Source: Xestospongia muta (Eukaryota > Porifera > Demospongiae > Haplosclerida > Petrosiidae). Taken from it: a stretch of DNA of 64,000 nt. Location: assembly GCA_963693285.1 (NCBI GenBank), contig OY848920.1:7453135-7517134 (forward strand), in the 5' to 3' direction. Both the position numbers and the translations under genes were made by a program. The first letter of the stretch is position 1. Each line of letters begins with the position of its first letter. The notes beneath the pieces were generated by a model. That model made no database searches. It saw nothing but the letters and a program-made list of their open reading frames with translations, and had not been told where the DNA came from. Below are positions 12,141-22,669 of the stretch, one piece after another.

Positions 12141-13850
12141 ACTAAAAATTTAGGACCTCTTTTCTGGTCATGTCGTTAAAGTGAGTTGCCATAACTAGAA
12201 GACCAATGTCTTCTTCATTTGCCCTTGCATTTTTGACCTAGAGACTGAATGCCTCCTTATAGTACATCCATGGTTAAATTGTATAGACTGTGCACTACCT
12301 TTTTAAAATTTTTAACAAATTTATGACTTTCAAGAAATTTAATAATTGAAAGGATTAAAATGGATATTGTCCTAAAGTGATATCAGCTATATTTTCAAAG
12401 TACCAAAAAATACAAAGGTATGTTTTGTGTATTTCTGTTTCATCTGCTCTTGTTTGGTCTACTAACATTCCTGTTTTTTCAATTTGTATAACAATTAAAT
12501 AAGTTAACATTTAAGTAGAGATGTCACATCTTGCAAATGTTTTCACTATAGTACTTCAAAACAAAACTTACAGCATAAAACCTAAACCTTTCAACTTTCA
12601 TGAGTGAGAAAAGAGTTTCCTGTTAGCCTCTGTTGTATTTTCTCCTTCCAAACATTAATTCATCAAATTCAACCTCTATAACCTCTATCTGATTTGCATG
12701 CATGGTCTATGTGGTACTAGCACATAAATCTCTAATAAAATAGTACCATTGAACTCCTGCATGACAAGAAATCTATAATATAAACAAATAGTTTGAAGAA
12801 TTGGCTATTTTTTTATATTTTGTACATGTACTTCTATTGTGATATCTTGTTACTTCACGTAGATATCAACTTAAAGTTATATTTTTATAACTTTATAATT
12901 GGAGAACTTTATAACTTTATAACTGTTACAACAACATAAGAGAGTAACTTAATAGAAGTAGAATATCAGTGCTAACAAAAAGGTGTGAACACTAAAAGAT
13001 TAACAACTAAACAACCAATACATTGTGTCAATAACACTAATTAACAAGTCTACTAAATTGTAGTTAACATATTACATCTATCATCATGTCTCCAAAGGGG
13101 GGAGGGGTCTCTTTGATCATTGATGTATAATTCTCTTTGAAATATGTAAGCTTTTATTACTATAGAAGCTTCATTTTCACAGAGGTGAGACCTTTTGACA
13201 TTCCTTTCTATGGGGATCTCCAAGCATATCCTTCTGGATATCTGCTCCTCATCACTTCTTTTGTGAAATTTCTGTTTAGAAACATTTTTGCCTTTTAACT
13301 TTAAATGTGCTAACTAATAAAAGGCAGAATAAGGAGACTGGAATTGCAAAATGGTAATTTTGTTAAACCATAGTCTAGTATATAGCCATCTCTACAATAG
13401 ATACATCCTCCTCTTAATAGGAACAGTAAAAAAATTCTTTGTAAGCTTCCAAACACCACTTTTTTTCACAGTAACAGTGTATCTGTCTTTTTTGTTTTGT
13501 GACTCTCTAAATCATTCTAAAATCTCAAACAATCCCTTCCCATATTTTCAAGCTGCAATAACTCTCAAAACATATATACACATTGTTCATTCTTTCATCA
13601 AATTTCTTGCGTATGTTTTTGCACATGCTACAATTAAAGGAGGGATACCTATGCTACTGGTATCTTCATTCATTCTCAATTGAAAATTCTTTACAAATAA
13701 AGTATGAACCTTATGTTGCAGCAACCTTGAAGCAGTTGGATTGTTTAATGTTCCAACGAGATGTAAATGTTTAAAAATGTTTAAAAATGTTTTTTTTTAA
13801 TTGAAAATATTGTTATACATATAGGTATTTGGCTTAGCTCCTCTTTTTCA
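12141..13850. other. Non-coding stretch
   Basis: AT-rich. Open frames here (for example 13351-13683) lack domain signatures and have unbiased composition. Nothing I can name. Confidence 0.4.
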
Positions 13851-13853
13851 GCT

Positions 13854-14890
13854 CTAGTCAAATATTGAACAAAATTGTAACAATATTTCTACCTTGTTAC
13901 TATATAAATTATTAATTACTTCATCAATGAATTCTAATAACTTTAGTTGTCGTTTCTGTTTCAAAAGTTCTTGTTGTTGGTCCCTTCTGTTCACTAAAGA
14001 AAGCAACCTAGTAGCAAAATGAAATAGAAAGTTGTCGTCTTCACTACCAAGCTTATAAGTAGATATCAGTTTAGAATTAGCTATAAGAGGAATATTGATG
14101 ATAAGATAATCATTTAAAATGGTGAACATTTTTTACATCAGAATATGTGCTGTCTTGAACAATATGCTGTCTTGAACAAATTGTGAATTGCATCATCTAT
14201 GTTTCCAAATATACTACTTTGTAAAAAACATAACTTGATATTTGCACTTAGGAAGATTGGCATATGTAAAAGTAGTTATTGTGTATATTGCTTCGATTCA
14301 AAGTTTATTTTATAATACAGAGCAAACAATTCCTCACTCATCATCACTGTTCTAAACATTTTATGCCATATATACTTACTGGTAGCATAATGTTATCCAC
14401 TGACACTGCCAACTGTACCTCCTACACCCGACATTACACCATCAACTGCACCACAAAGTACTATTTCTAGCAATTAAAACAAGTTTGCGACATGTATAGT
14501 TTGAAATTTTGAACCAAGACAAATGATCCTCCCTATAGGTATTCAAAAATATAAAAGGGTTGACCAGACCTAGCAACAACAAACCTGATATATTCTGCTT
14601 GTTTCTCAACAGCAACATCAGCAAAATCTTCTAATTGAACTATATGTGGTTTATCAAACTGAGATGAACTGGATACTGATATATAACACACTCCACTGAT
14701 TAGTTTGTTATTTCAGGAAATTCAAATTTGCCACGCTATAATCCATTTGCAGTAATTTTATATGAAGCATCTAGTCGTGTGATTAATTCTGCAGATATAA
14801 CATTTTTAGCCCACATTCTTCTAGTGATAATTGTTGATCTTCAGTAGCACTATACTTGGAAAAACTTTCCCACAATGCCCCTCACTATAC
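13854..14890 (-). pseudogene. Decaying ZU5-like gene, copy 1
   Basis: Minus-strand pieces in order: FSKYSATEDQQLSLEECG (around 14850), NVISAELITRLDASYK (around 14780), then SSQFDKPHIVQLEDFADVA, EKQAEYIRFVVARSG and FEYL-stop-GGSF (14520-14680), a glycine-rich segment VGGTVGSVSG ending at a strong donor (about 14390), and a lysine/glutamine-rich C-terminal piece at 13854-14129. The IVQLEDFA, FVVA and FEYL-GGSF spacing resembles the ZU5-like segment of sponge death-domain proteins (inference from memory of the family). Stops at several places and a frame change mean it is not functional as read. A second, shorter copy is at 14930-15485. Confidence 0.4.
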
Positions 14891-14929
14891 TGGTACCACT
14901 CTCTGTTGTATTTTCTGCTTATTTTCTGT

Positions 14930-15485
14930 TTCAAAACCTTTTTGTGGATGGTTCCTTCTGTTCACTTGAAGGAAGCAACTTAGTAGCTAATTGAAATGAA
15001 AAGTTGTCGTCTTCACTACCAAGCTTATAAGTAAAAAATCAGTTTTAGAATTACTTGTAAGAGAAATATTGATGAATAGATAATCATTTAAAATAATGAT
15101 AATCAGAATATGTGGTGTCTTAAACAACATGTCAATTGCATCATCATGTTACCAGATGATTTACTACTTATTAGAAAACATAAGCTTAATAGTTGCACTT
15201 ACTAGGAAGATCAGCATCTGTAAAATGTAGTTATTGTGAATATTGCTTCAATTCAAAGTTTATTTTCTAATACAGAGTAAACAACTCCTCACTCACTAGC
15301 ACTGTTCTAATATTTTATTCCATACATGTATAAGTGTTACCGTTGCATAATGATATCCAATGAAACTACCAAATACACCTCCTATCTTCCTACACTTACA
15401 TGGCATCATTAACTGCAGCACAAGTACTATTGCTAAGACATGTATAGTTTGAAATTGTGATCCAGGACAAATAATCGTTCCTTGT
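14930..15485 (-). pseudogene. Decaying ZU5-like gene, copy 2 (truncated)
   Basis: Aligns over its length to 13955-14515, including the motif before the glycine-rich part (FLQGTIICPGSQFQ at about 15440-15485) and the segment ending YHYAT at a donor (around 15355). It lacks the N-terminal half present in copy 1 because the dehydrogenase fragment begins at 15488. The two copies lie about 1 kb apart in the same orientation, so a local tandem duplication is likely. Confidence 0.45.
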
Positions 15486-15487
15486 AG

Positions 15488-15646
15488 AAACGTCAGAAAA
15501 TGGGTCGACTAGCAACTGCAGAAGAGATAGCTTCAATGGTTGTATATTTAGCTAGTGATGAGGTGACATAAGAATGTATCTCTTACTACAGACTGCATTT
15601 ATTACTGGTACTGAAATTCATTATTGATGGTGGGTGGAGTTTATAA
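15488..15646 (+). pseudogene. C-terminal fragment of a DHRS6/BDH2-like short-chain dehydrogenase
   Basis: 15488-15562 encodes KRQKMGRLATAEEIASMV followed by VYLASDE, and 15592-15646 encodes TAFITGTEI then, one base out of frame, IIDGGWSL-stop. This is the conserved C-terminus of the short-chain dehydrogenase family, and the GGWSL ending with the RxATAEEIA motif points to DHRS6 (cytosolic 3-hydroxybutyrate dehydrogenase type 2). The two parts are separated by a 29-base GT-AG segment (15563-15591), very short for an intron. The extra base near 15619 breaks the frame. No upstream Rossmann-fold exon is visible, so this is an isolated gene end. Confidence 0.75.
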
Positions 15647-16725
15647 GTCATCTGACAATCTAGTTAACACTAATATATTAATTTGTATTTTGTGGAATGA
15701 TTTATTGATAATTATTATTAATTAACTTTAAAATAGTTAATTTAAACATAATATATGTCATGTAATGAGAGGTATTAATATTATTAGAGTAAAGTACCAG
15801 CTGTTGGTAATAATAATCAACTGATACAGGGACATCTCCCCTATGAATAGTTAGAGTATTTTTTGTCTTCCACTCAACTATAAACTCCACCTTCATTAGC
15901 AAAACCCATGTCCTTGAACACTAGAATATGAAGAATAACGTTAGAATTTTCTTTAAAAACTTCTATTCATAAAGATGTAATACAATCAATACCAGTGACC
16001 ACGTAATAGTCTAGTTTATAATGTATATGTGAATATTATTATAATAAATACATTTGTGACTAAATAATTTACAAGACTGAACCCCGCCCATTGACTTCAC
16101 AAGTATATAAATATAGGTAACACAAGAGAATAAAAATAATTACCTTTGATCATTTCAATTTACTTAATACAGTTTTTATCCTGTTACTTCCAATATACTA
16201 TATCAAGTTAAAAGATTTACATCAAAGTTGTTTCTCTCTTGTCTCTAAAAGATTCTCTTATAATAGTGATATGTACATTGTTCATAGAATATAGAATATG
16301 TTGAGATCCATTAATATAATTCTAACTATAGTCTCAGGAATATCTACTGAACTGTAACACAACAAATAAAATCAGTTTTTTGTTGATCATTTGAACTAAC
16401 CTCAGTACAATCTCAGCTGCCTTCTCTGAAAGGCCGTCACGATACTGACTGCTGCAGCGAGACCACTATTGAATTACTAAAAGCATCCTTTGAAGTGTGA
16501 GCTCATCAGAGGGTTAAAAATGAGGTCACACTCATAAATATCCACAGTGCCAAGAGAGACGTTAGAGAAGTAAGTGTCAAGCAAAACTACTCTACTTTTA
16601 TTGTCAGCTAGTTTTGTTAGAAAAATAAATTGTTAGCAAAATAAGAGAAGATAAAAGTCAAGAGAAATTTAAAGAAAATAAAAGTGAGGGAGAAGACAGA
16701 TTAAGAATAAACAACAAACTACTTA
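15647..16725. other. Non-coding stretch
   Basis: No supported gene. The minus-strand frame at 15702-15902 contains FIVEWKT by coincidence with the death-fold family motif but lacks every flanking residue. Confidence 0.4.
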
Positions 16726-19700
16726 CTAATACATGAACACAAGTCTGTCTTTAATAATTTGATAACTGTCTAACTTGTTACAATACACTTTATGTTGACT
16801 TGATAAGTATAGTTTTCTTATTGTAGTATTTTTTGTCAGTGATGTGCATATTGTCTTGATATCATCATTGTTCAGTGAAGTATTGTTGAGAAATAGTTCT
16901 GTCAGTGATGTAGTTGTTTGTATTAGATCTGCTATTGTACTGGTACTAACTGAAGTGATCTGATGATTACCTCCAATGTTCAACGTAGTCAATGTTTGGT
17001 TTTTACTAAATCCTTCACAGATATATCGGACTCCATTATCAGTGATGTTACAATAGGGGAGCCATAGTGCTTTTAAAGTTGTATTAGTTGCTAAAACAGT
17101 AGATAAGTGAGTCATATCTTCATCTGTGATACCAGTAACATTATACAACCATAACTGTTCAAGTATTTTATTATTAAAGAGACTATCACTGACTTGTTTG
17201 ATACCACCAGTAAGTGAAGAGAACCGCAGCCATAGTGTCTTTATTGTTTTATTAGTTTTTAGTATCTCTGATAATATCGATACACACTTACTGTCCAATG
17301 AAGTGTTCTCTATATGAAGACTCCACACTGTACACTTATTAAGATTGTTTATAATAACTGCAGTACTTTCGGGAGATGATAACCAGAGATTGATACTCCA
17401 TTCTTTTCCTGTTTGTTGTTCTTTTATTAATTTACTTATAACATCTTCACTCTCTACTACACTTGGTCTAGTGAGCCGTACTCTATTGTCATCATCATTC
17501 CACTGAACTCTTCCAGTGTCTCCTGTTATAAAACAGAGTTAGTAAATAATATAGCATACACATAGTAATATATACTATAACACACTACAATACACAGACA
17601 ACACACTGAAGAAGAAGGGAAGCCATTACTGTTTACTGACTATGGTTACTATGGCAACGATTTACAGGAAGCGTGGTTAGAGGAATTGTCTGGTAGCCTA
17701 TTGGACTTGTACCCGACAAACCAGTGATACCACATTGTTTTTATAGTTAAGTGTGACTATAAACTGCTTTGATCTAATATAGGATCTGCAAACAAACTAT
17801 TCTTTAGACATTTCCTCTTTGAATATGGTTTGTTCATCCTGTTCTAATTACATTTGAGTCAATGATAAAATATAAAAGCTAGCTCATGTTTAATGGAGTC
17901 CTGGAGTCTGATACAAGGATTTATCTTACCAGGGATTAATGTAAACATGTTTATACTTTATTGTAACATTTTAAATATAATCCATGAAGTAGACTATGTT
18001 CTTCTTTATTATTACTACTTTTTATGAGCCTAAGTCTGTCTGACTCCACCCACTTGTGGTCAGATATACCAATGTACATACTTAGCTATAGTTAGATGCC
18101 AACAAATTACTTCTGACTGGGATCAGTTGGAAATGAGTGATGGGTGGGGCTAGATTAATACACAAATTATACTGTTTGTTATATTGAGCAGTCGAGCAAA
18201 CTGGAGCTTCTTTTGCTGAAAGTTCTGGGCTCTCAAATAATATTAGTCTGGCAGCTGCTGGACCTGCTCTGCCACCACTGATTAATGATGATATTATAAA
18301 GTGTAGTGTTAAGTGTGTACTGTATCATGTACTGGTTATAACAAACTGAATTTCAACAGTTGATATGCCGTATACATCAATGACATTTAATTAGGTGTGG
18401 CGTAAAAAACTACTCTTTTATACAATAGTGTAACATATATTGTTTCTGTTACTAGTACATACTTAGTAATCTAATCATTGTTCTAAAACATGTGTTATTA
18501 TGTATCTACTTATATCATTTTATTCTATTATAAAGGCAAATACAATTAAGCCACACATGTGACAATCAATGATGGACATGACTAATTATTCTTTTAAGGT
18601 TCTAGCTAGCTTGATTCCCTGTCTTATAGTTTCTGACAAACTTCAGTTATCTCAATTATAATATTGTTTACATTTATTAATAATAACTGGTTACTAGTAC
18701 ATACCTCTTTTGATTGACTCTTTATCTTTATCATCATTAGAATCCTTTAATACATCATCTGATACTGGAGACTCTATTTAAATTTAGATATATCATAGTA
18801 ACATCTTAAAAAGTAATTATCATATTATTAAATATTATTCATTTTTGTGGTTTAAGTATATTAATATAATTAATAGATATCAGTGATAACCAGGATGGGT
18901 AATAACAGTACACTGGTAAGTAAAGTCATACCAAATACTTCAAATGATCACTGTATGGTTAAAATAGTACTACTACTGAGTACTGATGTTTACTACAAAC
19001 CAGTAGTTATTAATGTGGTATAAGTGATCCAGCCTTTTCAAGTATGTCATCACATATGGTTGTCAAACATTGTACAATACTTTAATACTTGTTAATATTA
19101 ATGTTACTTCTATCTTCTATCTGTACAACACTTTATGTTCATTGTAGGTGTGGTCAAAATTATAGCTTGGCCCTATTATCATCTTCCAGTCTCAGGTATC
19201 TCAATACATACATATAATTTTCACAGTACTATATGATATACAATGGACACTGTCTTGTGTTACTACCTGTAGTGTCAGTGATAAGTAATGTCTCTTCCTG
19301 ACTGGATAGTGTTTGGGTCCTCTCAAGTCCTTGATCAGTTACTGGTTTACTAAACTTAGAAATGAATGCTAGATCTAGTAACAATATCAAGTAATGAGAA
19401 GTGACTAATACTAGTTACCTTTTAAGCTCTGTCTTAATGCTTCAAACTGTTTGTTTCTCTCTCTTAATCGTAACATCAATGATGTTATTACTTCCTGCAG
19501 TGTCTCCAACTCTTTTTGTCTCTCTGCTGACACTGACAGTAACTCTTCCTTAATTACTAAATAATTATTAATTATAATTAAGTATTGACGAATCAGTAAC
19601 ACAGACTATGTTAGTGATAGCTATTGTATTAATAATACCTTCCTTCCATTTCAAAAGTGATGTCAAATCTTTGATTGTTTTTCTTTCATTTGTTTTCTTT

Positions 19701-21422
19701 CTACATAGAAACATTGAATTTTAAATCAGATATACCATATAATAGACAACTATTAAATAAACAGTGATTATTGACTACATGGACTAATACCTTCACTTTG
19801 TTGAACAACAGATGATATTTGTAAAGTCATCTTTTTACTGATGGTTTGTTGTAGTTCCAGTTTACTTCTCAACTCCTTTCTATTCTTTTCTACAATAGGT
19901 CTAACCTCCTATATATCAATAAACAACACATGTAGTAACTGTTGTCTAATACTACTCATCTCTTACCTTGTCTCTTTGACGTTTGTCATAAATAGTGTGG
20001 TAGCCTATTGTTAACTTGATCACACCCAACTGCTTTAACAACTCAAGGTTTTCCTTTGCTGTCATCAATAAAAGATCAATTAAACTTTGTGGAGCACAGC
20101 AGGTAACAATGATGGAGTTGCCTTCATTTACTGCTCTAACTTGTACTTTCTTTGCCATACCTTTGAATGCTTTTGACAACAACCCTCTAATGTCAAAGAG
20201 AGTATGTTCATCTGTCTTCCACTCTAGAACAAACACAATAGTCTCACAGGTAAGTTGATGAGATGATGAAGAGACTATGAAGCTTTGATTACAACATACA
20301 TCAGCTTTGATCTTTTCACAAAATTCATCAACTGCAGTGTTGTAGTTTGTGATATGTACTTTAGCTTCTGTAATGTCATATTGATCAACAATTTCCTCCA
20401 AACAGCAAACATTAATAATAGTACATTTATCTTGTACAAGATCAATAACATCATCAAGTGATTCAGCTGTTGCTAACTGAGGTCTCAGATCTCGGAAACA
20501 TCTACGAAGATATGTTTTAAGGTCTTGTAGTGAAGGGATGCCCTTAGCAATAAGAGGAGCAATATTGTAAAAAAGTTTACCAAATTTCATTTTTATTTGA
20601 TCAAAATCATATTGAAAAGTAGGTTGGAGATTGACTTCGGAGGGAAAAGTTTGATCTATAAATAAAGCATTATAACTTGCAGATACATATCCAGTATTTA
20701 CCATATTCCTTGAGTATATCTTTAGCAATAGGTATTGTTTGTTCAGACTTTAATAAGACACTAGCGAACAGTTTTAGTTTGCTTGGATCCTCATACACTG
20801 TAGTACATAATGCTCTCAATGGACCATCTCCTAGTACACCTCCCAATCTATTGACTTCATCTAATGTCTCCTTAGAGATCACTCTCTCTGTATATAACAT
20901 CTGAACAATCTCCACAGGAAGAATAACTGGCAAGATCCTATCAGAGTGTTTCTGTAGCATTTGACAAACTGGAGTAGATAGCTCATCTGTTAAAAGGTAA
21001 AGAGACAATGTATTCTATAATGAAGATTATAAGTTCTCACTAAATTCTTTTATTTGTTCAGCAGCAAAAATTTCTTCTATTGTCTTGAGAGCATCAGCTA
21101 ATGAGTACCATGTAGGACCTCCACTCTCAGTCACTTTGTCAGCTTTACTCAACCACTGAGTTAAACACTCCTGAAGACAGCTCTCTGGGTCATCTCGGTA
21201 CTTGCTTCTAATACTTAACAGAGTAGGTTGTAATAGACCCAGTTGTAGACCAAGAGGAGACCAGCGATGACTTGGGAAATAGCCTTGTTTCAAAGCTTTA
21301 ACAATATCTTTCAGATTACTAACATCTATAATAACAATGTAAAGAAGAGAAGCAACTTAAAGTGAATAGAATAAAAGTTTATGTTACTTTAACTCACTCA
21401 GTTCACTTTGATTTGCTGCCAT
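16726..21422 (-). CDS. Gene C: death domain-CARD-like-coiled-coil-LRR protein
   Basis: Ten exons (5' to 3'): 21398-21422, 21041-21325, 20702-20986, 19967-20655, 19791-19908, 19639-19700, 19419-19556, 19267-19374, 18705-18773, 16726-17522. The start is the ATG MAANQSEL. Residues ~9-103 are a death domain (WSPLGLQLGLLQPTLLSI, CLTQWLSKAD, WYSLADAL). Residues ~104-198 are CARD-like (MLQKHSDRILPVIL, ERVISKETLDEV, FASVLLKSEQ). Residues ~199-428 are the shared module with CETIVFVLEWKTDEHTL and IIVTCCAPQSLIDLLL. Coiled coils follow, then a Ser/Thr/acidic linker, then about seven ribonuclease-inhibitor-type leucine-rich repeats (NTTLKALWLPYCNITDNG and similar). There is no NACHT ATPase between chassis and repeats. 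Exon 19639-19700 is 62 bases against 63 in gene D, so it breaks the frame unless skipped; skipping restores an 837-residue product. Probable intracellular sensor or adaptor (inference). Confidence 0.8.
18840..19140. repeat. Intronic repeat shared with 22070-22370
   Basis: An intron of gene C, from TATATTAATATAATTAATAG through the stretch before ATGTTCATTG, matches 22070-22370 almost throughout. It is a piece of ancestral intron kept after the tandem duplication that made genes C and D. Confidence 0.6.
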
Positions 21423-21822
21423 AACTAAGGACTAAGGAGTGTCCAGTACAAGTAAAGATGAGGCTTCATACCAGAAATATGAATAGTGTAACTATTAATA
21501 CTGATACTATAAATAGCATTTCATGAGTCATTAGTGATATAAATAACATCTTACCTTATTTGGTAAAATAAAGTAACATTTATATACTTTTAGTAGTCAT
21601 CTTCCCCTTTATCTATTAAGTTTTAAGCTCAACTATATTTGTGTTCTATTTAATAACTTATTAATAACTCAGGTTGTCTTTAAATACAACATGGTAAGAT
21701 GAATGGATGCATGAATGAATAGTATGGATTAATGTCACATGACCAAACACATGATAGGGAAAAATATAGTTTATATGATCGTATGAAGTTTGAAGAAGAA
21801 GAAGATATACTTATAACAACAA

Positions 21823-22044
21823 CTAATACAACTCGTCAATCAAGTAATGAAAACCAATAATGGAAGCTAGTTCAAGTGCCTCCTCTTCTGATGTAGGATA
21901 ATAACCACTTAGTACATGATTCTGGGCCTATATAATGAACGGATGAATGGACAATGAATTTTATTAATGAGTAAATAGAATGATAAGGAGTGAGATACCA
22001 CTTACATCATAGTATAAATAACTCAGTACTGCGGAGTTAGATAC
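21823..22044 (-). pseudogene. FERM F2-like scrap, two exons
   Basis: Exons 22006-22044 (VSNSAVLSYLYYD) and 21823-21927 (AQNHVLSGYYPTSEEEALEL, then ASI, ending LIDELY-stop) join in phase 0 at GT-AG sites. The YxxxxxxVLSGxYPxSEEEALxLA pattern resembles the second lobe of FERM domains. It lies on the same strand between the PDZ end of gene D (22670) and the start of gene C (21422). Only about 47 residues remain, and I found no other FERM lobes. It may be a vestige of an alternative 3' end of gene D or of a separate gene. Confidence 0.45.
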
Positions 22045-22069
22045 CTACAATATATGAACAATAACAATA

Positions 22070-22370
22070 TGAGTATATTAATATAATTAATAGATATCAG
22101 TGATAACCAGGATGAGTAATAATAGTACATGGTTGAGTAAAATCATACCAAATGGTTCAAATGATCATTCTATTGTTAAAATAGTACTACTACTGAGTAC
22201 TGATGTTCATTACAAACCAGTAGTTATTAATGTGGTAAAAGTGATCTAGCCTTTTCAAGTATGTCATTACATGTGGTTTAAGGTGTCAAAACATTATGCA
22301 ATACTTTAATACTTGTTAATATCAATGTTACTTCTATCTTCTATCTGTATAACAACACTTTATGTTCAAT
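22070..22370. repeat. Second copy of the intronic repeat at 18840-19140
   Basis: Same orientation as the first copy. It follows the FERM-like scrap on the minus strand and marks the duplicated boundary between genes C and D. 22371-22660 holds nothing else I recognise. Confidence 0.6.
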
Positions 22371-22669
22371 GTTCAGTTCCTTTTATTGAACACATATGCT
22401 CACTATTAACACACTATCTTATTACCGATACTGATAATAACACTATAAATTTGTTATTAACAACTACCAAGAGTATAGATTGATATTATACAATAATCTA
22501 ATAACATCATTATTATTTTTATTATTACTACCTATGCTAAATTTAATATAATTTTAAACAGATCTCCTGAATAAACAACATAGTCTTAGCCCCTCCCACT
22601 TATAAGAGGTAATATTAACACTGACCGGCAGTTTAATAATAACATATATAACTTACTAATGGTTTCTGA

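Noticed and set aside
13351..13683. 110-codon plus-strand frame as a membrane protein gene
   Set aside because: Hydrophobicity follows from T-rich composition; no splice context, paralogue or motif supports it.
15702..15902. Minus-strand frame with FIVEWKT resembling the shared death-fold module
   Set aside because: Only seven residues agree; none of the neighbouring conserved positions (CETI before, DEHTL after) are present and there are no splice sites in phase.
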